20,543 nt of DNA from Ophiothrix spiculata. Lineage: Eukaryota > Echinodermata > Ophiuroidea > Amphilepidida > Ophiotrichidae. The translations under genes and the position numbers were made by a program. Where the stretch lies: NCBI GenBank assembly GCA_000969725.1, contig JXSR01S011593.1; one strand, given 5' to 3'. The notes beneath the pieces were generated by a model that made no database searches, had not been told where the DNA came from, and worked only from the letters and a program-made list of their open reading frames with translations. This document shows, piece by piece, positions 8,940-17,519 of this stretch (its first letter is position 1; each line of letters begins with the position of its first letter).

Positions 8940-9434
8940 GATATATGGTGTTGTCCATCCCGAATGAGCTGTTTGCAAGAAACTTCATTTTGCGCTACAG
9001 GTGAAAATACATGTCAAGGACGTAATTTGCCAAAAATGAGTTTTTGACAGATTCACAATCCTTGTGCGTATTAAATGCTATCAACAGAAAATGTAGGGCT
9101 TACTGATCTTTAAATGTGTTTATATCAATTATACTTTTTACTCCCTGACGAACTTTGACAGATCATAACTTCTGGAAATCAAGTTAAGTTCATTGAGGTT
9201 TCATTTTAATCATAATAACATGGTCTTTGCAAATGTCAAGCATGGGAATGATTTTTCATTAAAATATCTGAATTTGATAAATAAACCACTAAAATGGTTA
9301 AATCAAGCCCCAAAACATCCGAATTTGGACGATAGAAATATCTAAAATATCTGAAATCATATAAGTATCTGAAAATGATAAGAGGCTGCATTTAATATTT
9401 TATGGCTGGTTTGGGATGGACAGTCACATATATC
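8940..9434. mobile_element. Possible inverted-repeat element, about 495 bp
   Basis: GATATATGGTGTTGTCCATC (8940-8959) resembles the reverse complement of 9413-9434 (GATATATGTGACTGTCCATC), with the block GTCCATCCC identical and weak similarity inward (AA..AGC). The interior contains repeated ATCTGAA words near 9268-9380. No target duplication could be fixed, so this is weaker than the other elements. Confidence 0.35.
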
Positions 9435-9660
9435 CTCACTCCAAATGTTTTTTCAAATCATCTGTGACTAAAGCTAAAGCATATGTTAAATTTGTTTAAA
9501 CCTTATTTGGCACGCTGGTTTGAAATTATACTCCAAAGGAAAGGCAATGTACATTCGGAAAATTAGTAGTTTAATTAGACAAGAGCATATAATATGTAGA
9601 TTTTTAAATAAAGGTTTTACTATTTAGCTCATAATATGAAAACGAATGATCAGAATCAAA

Positions 9661-9681
9661 CTTTTTTTAATTTTTTTTATG
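9661..9681 (-). promoter_or_regulatory. Possible polyadenylation region of the TRIM gene
   Basis: On the minus strand, an ATTAAA variant signal (plus 9666-9671) lies in an A-rich tract about 135 bases after the TRIM stop codon. No canonical AATAAA was found between the stop and about 9400 on that strand. The tract might instead be the relic of a poly(A) tail if the gene is a retrocopy. Confidence 0.25.
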
Positions 9682-9803
9682 TTAGTCTTTGAAGTAGGGA
9701 GAATGAGAGTTTCATTACACAAGGATCCTGAATTGAATCTTTAAATCAAGATGCAGCATCAAGTGTTCATTTTATGCATGTTTGTACTTGTATGTTACTG
9801 AAC

Positions 9804-11774
9804 TCATGTTTCTTTATAGCAGAAGATTTTTGCTGGATGACCACTATGCTGTACAACCACCAGCCTGTCATCATCTATCAATGCAATACCCTCTGCATTA
9901 ATCACATCTGTTGTGACACATCCCAGATAGGTACCATCCTCTGTAAAGCTGTAGATACCACCATCATTTGCTGAGCTATGGCTTGTGACATAAACTATTC
10001 CATCATCACTACAGCAAGAGCCACGTGGATTCCATGACTTACCAGTAGGTGGTTTATTGATGGTACGAAGTAGTTTGCCATTGCTGTCTAATATTTCAGC
10101 ACTGCTTCCTTGATTACATAGTATGAGTCTTCCTTGATTAGTAACAGTGATGAAAAAAGGGCTAATGTTAGTTTTAAAGCTTGAAATATGTGTCCCATCT
10201 GGCCTGTGTTTACTAATGTAATATTTGTTATAATTTCCCACCAATATATTTCCATCATTGTCTACTGCCAGACCATATAACTCAGAGCCATCAGTATTAA
10301 ATGCCTTGCCATCAGGGGATATAGCAGGAAACTGCTTCACCTTTTTCCCCTGTGAGTCAAAGACATGAACCAATCCAGTCCAGTCAGTGACATATTGATG
10401 AGCTTCAGCAGGGGACATAACAACATCAAGAGGATTTTTCAGATTTCCTTGTAATGCTCCTTTATACTTCCCATCAGATTCAAAGATCTTTACATTTGTA
10501 CCTGAGTAATCTGCAATTAATATATCTTTGTTTCTGTTCACAGTGACACCAACGCCACCCTGGATCTTGCCGACACCGTCCTTACCAATCTCTTTCTCAA
10601 AAACCCACTTGCCATTTCCATCTTTTGGATTAAGACATTTTGCTGATACTGATCCCATATCTACTGTTTTAATTTCATGTTTTTGACTGGAAACTGATCC
10701 CATATTCACACTTTTAATTTCATGATTTTGACTTGGTCTGAACTTAATTTCACTAAAGCCTTTATTCATCCCACTTATTTTTATCTGTTGAAGGTCTTCA
10801 AGCGTTTTACACAGAGTAGAATAATTTGAAGCCACATCATGTTTGGAGCCTGAAGTGATGACCTGATTAGCTACCCGCACAGCATTAGTAAGCTTGGATT
10901 TCGCATTTTGTAAATCAAGCTTGGTAACATTTATTTTCTCAGTTTTCTCTGCCTGTATTTGAGATAATTTTTCTTCCATTTCCTTATAGTTTTTTTCAAT
11001 TGCATCTAGATAGGCCTTCTTTTCCTTAACCAGTTGTTTTTTGATGTTTTCAACAGATTTGTTGAGGTTTGATTCAACTTCTTCGGTGTTCACAATGGCA
11101 TTCATCACCTGTTCAGTCAAACCATTGCAACTTTCCATCAGTGCCATGATCTTCTTAACTTGAGCTTCATTAGCACTCTCTATTGTAATATAGTCATGGT
11201 CAGGTCTTACATGGTCCATCACCATGCAGGCTATGCAGATAGGTATGTTACACGTCTTGCAGAACCATCTTAGGACTTGATCTGTATGTGTCTGACAATT
11301 TTCTTCTTTTATTAATTTGCTCATGTCAATACTTCCGGATTGTAGCTCTTCAATTGTGAAAACTGAATGAACTTTTATTGAATTTAAAGTTTGATGTAAC
11401 TTGGCACATTGTGGACAAATAAACCCATTGCAATCAACACAGCGTGCTGCTATCTCACAACCTTCAGCATTACAACTGGCACACGGCTTGCTGATTTTGC
11501 CTTTTGTACTGATGCTCTTCCTGTCTTTGAGCTGTTGTATGAAAAAATTATCTCTGAACCCATCCACTCCTTCTGGAGGCAAGATGGTCTTTTCTTGACA
11601 TAATGGACACAAGAAGATTCCAGGAGGATGCTTGACTTCCTTCAGACATTCCAGGCAAAATGAATGGAGGCAAGGGAGGGCTTTTGGGTTGTCCATTTCT
11701 AAGAGGCATATCCCACATTCAATTAGGCTGGTCATTTCATCTTCCAATGCAGATGTTGGTATGCTCTCTGCCAT
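9804..11774 (-). CDS. TRIM-NHL family RING-type E3 ubiquitin ligase, intronless 656 aa
   Basis: Probable E3 ubiquitin-protein ligase of the tripartite-motif family. The RING finger is a complete C3HC4 (C20, C23, C35, H37, C40, C43, C56, C59). B-box1 follows (C98, C101, C112, C115, C120, C123, H127, H136), then B-box2 (C160, H163, C172, C175, C180, C183, H188, H193), with all expected zinc ligands present. A charged coiled coil spans about 200-335. A linker (348-377) holds two copies of a 15-residue unit SQxHEIKxVxMGSVS. Residues about 405-656 form six NHL-like beta-propeller blades (for example ILIADYSGTNVKIFESDGKY). There is no filamin domain, unlike TRIM2, TRIM3 and TRIM71. The domain order suggests substrate or RNA recognition by the propeller and ubiquitin transfer by the RING. 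Like other TRIMs it probably dimerises through the coiled coil in the cytoplasm. The start is the first in-frame ATG, in good context (AAAAATGG). The frame has no interruption, so a spliced 5' leader is possible but the coding region appears intronless. The exact orthologue cannot be named; TRIM-NHL genes are lineage-expanded in marine invertebrates. Confidence 0.95.
   Translation of the reverse strand: MAESIPTSALEDEMTSLIECGICLLEMDNPKALPCLHSFCLECLKEVKHPPGIFLCPLCQEKTILPPEGVDGFRDNFFIQQLKDRKSISTKGKISKPCASCNAEGCEIAARCVDCNGFICPQCAKLHQTLNSIKVHSVFTIEELQSGSIDMSKLIKEENCQTHTDQVLRWFCKTCNIPICIACMVMDHVRPDHDYITIESANEAQVKKIMALMESCNGLTEQVMNAIVNTEEVESNLNKSVENIKKQLVKEKKAYLDAIEKNYKEMEEKLSQIQAEKTEKINVTKLDLQNAKSKLTNAVRVANQVITSGSKHDVASNYSTLCKTLEDLQQIKISGMNKGFSEIKFRPSQNHEIKSVNMGSVSSQKHEIKTVDMGSVSAKCLNPKDGNGKWVFEKEIGKDGVGKIQGGVGVTVNRNKDILIADYSGTNVKIFESDGKYKGALQGNLKNPLDVVMSPAEAHQYVTDWTGLVHVFDSQGKKVKQFPAISPDGKAFNTDGSELYGLAVDNDGNILVGNYNKYYISKHRPDGTHISSFKTNISPFFITVTNQGRLILCNQGSSAEILDSNGKLLRTINKPPTGKSWNPRGSCCSDDGIVYVTSHSSANDGGIYSFTEDGTYLGCVTTDVINAEGIALIDDDRLVVVQHSGHPAKIFCYKET
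10644..10733 (-). repeat. 45-bp in-frame tandem duplication within the TRIM linker
   Basis: Two adjacent 45-bp units encode SQNHEIKSVNMGSVS and SQKHEIKTVDMGSVS. Most differences at DNA level are single substitutions, so the duplication is fairly recent but has been kept in frame. It lengthens the hinge between the coiled coil and the NHL propeller. Confidence 0.9.
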
Positions 11775-11784
11775 TTTTAATTGG

Positions 11785-11834
11785 GTAGGAGTGGGGCATG
11801 TGGGTGTGTGGTGGGGTGTGTGGGTGTGTGTGTA
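11785..11834. repeat. GT/GGGTGTG microsatellite just upstream of the TRIM start
   Basis: A run of GTG, GGG and GTGTGT units (CA/CCCAC-rich on the coding strand) begins about 10 bases before the TRIM ATG. It would form an A/C-only 5' leader segment or, if an intron ends here, a pyrimidine-biased tract. Confidence 0.8.
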
Positions 11835-12074
11835 ATAAAAGCTGAAGGAGTTGATGGAAGGATCTGTGTAGGTTATATTTTGTGTAAATATAAGTCTGAA
11901 GTTGTTGTAATGGAAGACTTTTTAAAAGTAAGATGGAAGATTTTACTATTAACTTCACAGAGGCATAACTTACAAGCCTACCACACTCTAGAAATGGTGA
12001 GATATTATGCAACATACAAAATGTATAGTTGTCATAAACTATGACTGAACTTACTGTAGTTCTGTATTTGTTTC

Positions 12075-12104
12075 TTATGCAAATTCAGTGATACTTATGC
12101 AAAT
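12075..12104. promoter_or_regulatory. Pair of POU-type octamers upstream of the TRIM gene
   Basis: TTATGCAAAT occurs at 12075-12084 and 12095-12104, exactly 20 bases apart, on the same strand. ATGCAAAT is the classic octamer bound by POU-homeodomain factors. The pair is about 300-330 bases upstream of the TRIM start codon. Function is inferred only. Confidence 0.35.
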
Positions 12105-13206
12105 GATTGACACTTGAATATTTAGTTTTTGAACTCAGTTCCTGAAGGCAGTCTGGACAACGAGTTATTGTTTTGTTGGTTACAGATATTCACAGAGTAG
12201 ATCCTCCTCTTAAGGTGTGGCAAGTATCACTTCATGGTCTGTTATGATTGATCTGAGGAAAATACAAATAAAGATAGAAACAGAGAGAGACAGAGAATTA
12301 AGGTCAGGTATATCCAAATTTCCCGGAATACAATATTTAACATTTTTTGCCCTAATTTGAACACAGCCTCGATCAAACATGCGCAATAAACCCAACCTCA
12401 AAGCATTAAATTCACTCTCTCGACCAAGCCTGTACATGCGGTCTGTTCAAAGGGCAAATGGTATACTATTTCATGTTTTGTCTCTTCACAAAATAAAATG
12501 TTACTAACCATAATTCATTTTTATATCTTTTCCAAATTCAGCAAATAAACACATATTTTATGTAATTTATGTTCATGTACTTGGTGCCGCTTCCATAGCT
12601 TCAGATTTGACAAGTGTAGTGCTGATTTCTTATTATCAAGAATCTGATTGAAAGAGGTAAAGAAGCACCATATGAGAAATCCAAGCAAAATAATCTACAC
12701 TACTACAGGATGCTTTATGTTGGTTTTGAATATCAAATGTTCTGTTGTTATACAGTCATGAATCTTGGTAACTTTCTTTTTGACTCTACCTGTATGTCTA
12801 CTTTGGTACAGGGAAATAATTACAATTAAGCGTGAGCATGAGATATGGGTACCTGAATCTCGCTCGTAATTTCAGAGCCCCAAGACCCGGAAATGCATAC
12901 ACGATCCTCAAAAAAAAGGTCAAATGTTGTGTATTTTATTGTTTTAGTATGTCCTTCATGCAAAGAAACCAGATTTTGTTTTCAAATGTGTTTATAAGAC
13001 TTATATTATATAATGATTCTGTTTATTTGTTCTAGGCATTTAGCACAGTGTAAATTAAATTTTAAAAACTATTCATAAAACTTGAATAGTGTTCCTGTTT
13101 TATTCTTACATCTCCTCTTGGTTCAATACTAACATGTAAACAGCTCTGCAATTTGTCCATAAATATTATATGACAATAAATGTTACATTCATCAAGAAGT
13201 ACATAA
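12105..13206. other. Non-coding stretch upstream of the TRIM gene
   Basis: No gene is supported. A short purine microsatellite (GAGAGAGACAGAGA) lies near 12280-12296. Slightly GC-richer islands near 12355-12440 and 12830-12900 look like decayed repeats. No promoter element can be assigned with confidence. Confidence 0.4.
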
Positions 13207-13240
13207 TTAAAGGGACTAGCCTAGATTCCACTTAGAATTG
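13207..13240. mobile_element. Left end of a TTAA-type MITE (sibling of 18146-18240)
   Basis: TTAA (13207-13210) is followed by AGGGACTAGCCTAGATTCCA and CTTAGAA. The element at 18146 starts almost identically (AGGGACTATCCTAGATTCCA, CTTAGAA). No matching right end was found nearby, so this is either a truncated copy or one whose right half has diverged or been displaced by the nested element at 13349. Confidence 0.55.
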
Positions 13241-13348
13241 AAAACTTATGAAATGCTTTAAATAAAGCTTAAAAGTGTAGTAACATCCAAATGTACACAG
13301 AAATGGCTCAAATTGACAGCGAATTGATTTGCAATATATCTATATGTG

Positions 13349-13985
13349 TACCGTCGCGGCAAAAGGGTCCAGTTGGGTCAAAACCAAAATATGGAGATTT
13401 TCATATGGTGGTAAAGCTCATTTAATTCCCTTTTCAATGATACCACAATCATGCAAATCGGAGCTTTGGGTGACGAGTTTTGGCAAATTATAAAATCGTA
13501 CTCATAACCGTTTGTTAAAACTAGTTTGTGAGAAAAAGGCTGTTAAAGGTAGGCCTGTTTTTCCATTCGATTTTGTGTGCAGTCTGAATAGAGTATGAGC
13601 AAATCTCCATAGCAACCACCATGTTCCCTTTTGTTTATCGCCTTGAAATTTGGCTCAATGGAAGACGATACCTTGCGTAATTCAATAACAGTTTTTGGAC
13701 TCAATACCATGTTTCATTATTGCATAATTAATTACCATAATCGTACTCATAACCGTTTGTCAAAACACAAATTTTCACATTTTCATGATGAAAACGATTC
13801 GACATAGCGATAAAAATCACACTTGTTTACAAGTTAGTCGTTATATTTGATTAACCATCTTTACATTTTGGATACAAAAGGGTTCAAAGATTTCATTTCC
13901 CATCATATTTTGGTATAGTCAACTTTACCGGCCTCTAGCGCAAAATGGAAGTTGCCGACAACTGGTCCCTTTTGCCGCGACGGTA
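13349..13985. mobile_element. TA-flanked inverted-repeat transposon (Tc1/mariner-like MITE), about 633 bp
   Basis: The termini CCGTCGCGGCAAAAGGGTCC (13351-13370) and the reverse complement of 13964-13983 differ at only one base, and the match continues to AGTTG (13375). TA precedes and follows the element (13349-13350, 13984-13985). The outer flanks are also complementary: ATATGTG before and CACATAT after. An internal 22-base direct repeat containing CGTACTCATAACCGTTTGT is at 13494-13515 and 13739-13760. No transposase frame is present. Near-identical termini suggest a young element. Confidence 0.85.
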
Positions 13986-14203
13986 CACATATGTGATGGT
14001 GGTGTGACTATCCAGTGTTTTCTAACTTCCTAAATTTGTACCTCAGATGGATTTGCCAGATAAAAGATCAAATCAAGCTCTTGAAGAGAAGTTAATACAT
14101 ATCAAAAGAGAAACAATTTTACCAAAAATAATTTTCTTTACCCATCACAGGTGTAGAAACATTGATCTTTTTAAGATTTGAAACTAGAAACACTTTTTCA
14201 ACC

Positions 14204-14229
14204 ATTTTTTGTCGCCGGCGACAAAAAAT
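14204..14229. repeat. Perfect 26-base palindrome
   Basis: The half-site ATTTTTTGTCGCC is followed immediately by its exact reverse complement, centred on CGCCGGCG. GC-rich centre with T/A arms. It may mark the joint ends of an old element or a cruciform-forming site; no protein-binding assignment is made. Confidence 0.85.
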
Positions 14230-14650
14230 ACAACTGGTAAATAATTTCATTTTTCTCCTCTGTTACACAAATTTATCGGAACACAACATTCATTTATTCC
14301 ATTTTTATTCAGATTATATTCATCAACTCATTGTATCTCTTCATACAAGAGCGTACCGTTGTTGATTCGTAATGGATCCACGGTTGATATTCAAATTAGC
14401 GTGTTACGCATGGCACGACGTTTACGGAAGTGCATTTACGCAGTACACAAAAGTCCGCGCAGTGATCATCGCGCATCGGGCACTTATATATAGTACATTT
14501 AAAAGTTCGGTGTTTGGAAAAAATTGATAAAGTCAAAGCAGTAAACATTGTCAAATTAGCACTTTGTTTCAGATAAGCTAAATAATTTTAAAAGATTAGT
14601 AGGCCTACATTTTAGAATTTAATTCATACGTTTCAGGAAGATTTGCTTTG
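14230..14650. other. Non-coding stretch with a CpG-rich patch
   Basis: The region 14380-14490 is richer in CpG than its surroundings (words such as GGCACGACGTTTACGG and GTCCGCGCAG) and precedes TATATATAG at 14487. It shares GTTGTTGATTCG (near 14352) with the hairpin element downstream, so it may be a decayed relative of that element rather than a promoter. No gene follows it on the plus strand. Confidence 0.35.
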
Positions 14651-14837
14651 TTGAAAGGTATTCAAACACACCACAGAGTTGTGGAATCAACAACTCTGCA
14701 TCCGATGCATTGGCATATTTTTATCACGCTCGGGTGGCTAAAGCCACCCTTGCGCGATAAAAATACGCAGACGCATGGATGCATTGTTGTTGATTCGCGA
14801 TGAACAACTCTGTGGCGTGTTTGAATACCTAGTTCAA
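14651..14837. mobile_element. Near-complete palindrome / hairpin element, about 187 bp
   Basis: The arms pair along almost their whole length: AGGTATTCAAACAC and CACAGAGTTGT at the left are mirrored by ACAACTCTGTGG..GTGTTTGAATACCT at the right. AATCAACAAC, TGCATCC and TATTTTTATC blocks are also mirrored, and the centre is GGGTGGCT-AA-AGCCACCC (14732-14749). TTGAA and TTCAA extend the pairing outside with a 2-base bulge. Transcribed, it would form one long hairpin. It has no coding capacity. It resembles a fold-back MITE; target duplications were not found. Confidence 0.8.
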
Positions 14838-15044
14838 AATTACTCTCATTTTGAGGTGATCTTCCCGAAGTAGTCAATGACGAGCGTTACTCTGCGATTG
14901 ACGCTTGTGCTACAAGTTGTACACAAAGTTTTGGGTACCCGGTTATCTGCTCGAAAAAAAGTGCGAGTACTAGTGCATGTTTTTTCCAGAAATTCCCAGG
15001 CAATTTAATAATTGATATTAATGTGACCGTTCATCTCAAACCAG
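14838..15044. other. Spacer between two inverted-repeat elements
   Basis: No gene or repeat is supported. The composition is slightly less AT-rich than the surroundings, with scattered CpG. Confidence 0.4.
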
Positions 15045-15662
15045 CTTACCGTACTGAAGCATGTATTATACTCCCATCCGTTTTTTACCTCAGATTTTAT
15101 TCAAATTAGGGGTGGGACTTAATTTAGGGAACTCACATAAATTTAGGGATCAACTTTTAATGTGGTAATATTATTTTTGCTGCTCTGATTTTGAGTCGCC
15201 ATTTTGACACGTTACAATCACGATTGCACATGTCTGCCAAGTATGATAGCACATGATCTGTTTTAATTTTACTGTTATATAATCGTAAACATTGCCATCT
15301 GTTGACAAAAACAATCAACAGATACAAAAATATAGTTCACAGATTGCAATGTTTAAAACAAAACATAGAGAAAAAGATATTCATCGGCGATCTTCCAGCA
15401 AGTGACATTGCATTTTCGATAAAGTTTGTGACTTTTTTGGAAGTAAATTTTGATATTCGATAATTTTTAAGGTCATTTGGCAACTTAAGGCTGTCAGTGA
15501 AATGATTATTGGAATATTTTTGTAATGATAATTTGGTGACTCTTAATGAATACCAATGGGACTTAACACGGGTGTACATCAATTTAACAAATTTTTTTGT
15601 AAATTTAGGGGGGGGGAAGACTTAAATTTAGTATGGGATTATACACGCATCAGAACGGTAAG
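15045..15662. mobile_element. Inverted-repeat transposon, about 615 bp, TA-flanked
   Basis: CTTACCGTACTGAAGCATGT (15045-15064) corresponds to the reverse complement of 15643-15662 (CTTACCGTTCTGATGCGTGT), and the similarity continues through ATA and CCCAT. If the ends are taken at CCGT, each side is bordered by TA, as in Tc1/mariner elements. Inside, AATTAGGGG..GACTTAATTTAG near 15115 and AATTTAGGGGG..GACTTAAATTTAG near 15603 form a direct repeat. No transposase is encoded. It is older than the element at 13349, judged by end divergence. Confidence 0.6.
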
Positions 15663-16350
15663 TAATATATTAGTAATGTGATAAAGTAAATTTTTTTAGA
15701 TTAGAACGTGTGGTATTTTCCGTAAAAGTTAAACATCAGATTTCTAAAAGTAAAAACATTAAATTGTCAGACAAGAACTGTCAACAATTGAAAATCTACA
15801 TCTTAAACCGATTATATTTTGAACTTGGAAAAGACATAAATTTGTGCTTACTTTTCCAAATTATATTTTATTTGAATCCCAGAAATTTAAATGTAAGATC
15901 ACAATACATAATTATTTACCTTAAGAGTTTTCATTTGCTAACACTGCATACTTGTTTCGTTTGCTGTAATGTTGTATTCAGTCTTGTTATTATTACTCCA
16001 TCAACTATCGTAGGCAACAGGGTACAAAATGTGTAGTCAAAGAAACCACAATTTTGTCATGTACTGTAACAAAAAAGAAATTTGCAATTAATGGCAAAAA
16101 TGACATAAGTTAATGCATCAATTTGAAAGAAATAAATCTTCAAATTCAAAGGTTGCAACGTCTTAGAGAAGGCACATCCTCAGATACTACATATCGTAAG
16201 GGCAACAAGTGTTACTTTCACACCACAGAATTCAATATTTACATTTATAGCCTAATACAAAATTCCTGCTGCTGCAGGTGTTAGGTATAGTAGCAAGTTC
16301 AATTTCAACAAGGCTTCATTTTGAGCAATTTTCAGGCCTAAAAATTCGGT
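15663..16350. other. AT-rich non-coding stretch
   Basis: No gene is supported. A 108-codon frame (15710-16036) is made of lysine, isoleucine, leucine and asparagine as expected from AT-rich DNA, and it shows no domain or splice context. Confidence 0.4.
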
Positions 16351-16528
16351 GAGAATCTGAGAATCCATTCTCGCAGAGATTCTCCAGAAAAGGATTTTGC
16401 AAGAGTCCAAATAGATTCTCATAAAATGAGGCAAACATAATTTATTGTGTATGAATGTAAAGAATCCATAGACTCTTGCAAAGATTCTCCCCCAGTAGAT
16501 TTGGGAGAATCCAATGAGATTCTCGCAG
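16351..16528. repeat. GATTCTC/GAGAATC cluster forming an imperfect fold-back
   Basis: GAGAATC or its complement GATTCTC occurs about seven times: near 16351, 16359, 16378, 16414, 16483, 16505 and 16518. GGATTTTGCAAGAGTC (about 16392-16407) is mirrored by GACTCTTGCAAAGATTCT (16471-16488), and the outermost GTGAGAATCT mirrors AGATTCTCGC. The stretch can fold as one interrupted hairpin, perhaps a decayed MITE. Confidence 0.65.
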
Positions 16529-16950
16529 CAAAGACCAAATTTCTAGCCATTTTATGACCATACAAACTTAACAGTTCTAAAATAATGAATGGTACTCACC
16601 TATTCATTTGCTGAGAGGAAAACTGTAACAAGGTGTCCAAATTGATAGAGAATTATGCTTCAGAAATATGCTGAAATAAGGGAACAAACAATAATATAGT
16701 GATTAAGTTATGCCCAAGGAATAAAACATAACTGTTTCAACAAGCATCATATTTGTGGGGGTTCAGATGATGTCAGTTTTGATTTTATCTGTTACAGCAT
16801 TTTGTAAGCCTTAAAAAGACATCTTACTTATTAAATTTGATCAAAGCAATCAAATTTTACACCATAAATCTGCTGGTAATTCTTATTATTTTCTTTGCTT
16901 TACTGAAAGTACAAATTACTTTGTGTATATAACACTATAGTGATAGTACT
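16529..16950. other. Non-coding stretch left of R copy 2
   Basis: No supported feature. It does not resemble the sequence left of R copy 1 (where the candidate exons lie), so the duplication border is near 16951. Confidence 0.4.
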
Positions 16951-17130
16951 GCTCTCATAAAGGTTTTGCTTTTTCTACTTCTCAAGAAATATTTGTTGTG
17001 AAAAATAAATCCACTGGTCTGGTCTGTGAATCCAGAGGTTGTGGTTCCACGACCCTGACAGCTTTTCCTGCACTCTATGACATGTTTATACTTTTTTGTT
17101 GTTTATATTTTCCCCTTTGCCGTGAAAACA

Positions 17131-17436
17131 CTTAGGGCTGGTTTTAACTTTTTCATAGCAATAATATATATGGTGCGACAAGTATTCGCTCTTTAAACAT
17201 TTCCAATAGCTTCCAATGTACTTTCTGATAATAACGCTAGTTTGATGATGGAAAATCAATAGCCCTTCATATAGTGTTACATGATCCCCATGGATCATAT
17301 AAAATATATATTTCTCCTCCTCAAATATGCGTTGTAATGTAAATTTGAATAGATATTGAATAACTAGCGGGTGTTTGCTGAAAACATATGGCACAATATA
17401 TATGGTCACTCACAAAAAAGAAGAAATATGACCTTA
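17131..17436. mobile_element. 302-bp insertion with CTTA target duplication
   Basis: R copy 1 reads AAAACATTAAAAGCGGTGGG at this point, whereas copy 2 reads AAAACACTTA, then about 298 extra bases, then CTTAAAGTGGTGGG. CTTA (17131-17134 and 17433-17436) is therefore duplicated at the insertion borders (TTA is the minimal alternative). The insert has no clear terminal inverted repeats. It contains the palindrome ATGATCC..GGATCAT (17281-17298) and two ATATATATGGT words near its ends. Class unknown. Confidence 0.6.
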
Positions 17437-17519
17437 AAGTGGTGGGAACTGTTAGGGTTACTATTGATTTCTGTCAGCTAAATCTTTACACTGGAAGCTA
17501 ATTTTTTATTGAGATGATG

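Noticed and set aside
9774..12044. Several short plus-strand frames opposite the TRIM coding region
   Set aside because: They are antisense shadows of a strongly coding minus-strand frame.
12210..12437. 75-codon minus-strand frame upstream of the TRIM gene
   Set aside because: Partly encoded by a GAGA microsatellite, with no conserved motif visible. It looks like repeat remnant.
14380..14500. CpG-rich patch followed by TATATATAG as a promoter
   Set aside because: No gene follows on either strand within a reasonable distance, and the patch shares words with the adjacent hairpin element.
15710..16036. 108-codon plus-strand open frame
   Set aside because: Low-complexity Lys/Ile/Leu/Asn composition beside a transposon end, with no supporting signal.
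17086..17409. 107-codon minus-strand open frame
   Set aside because: It straddles the border between repeat R and the 302-bp insert, so it cannot be an old gene.
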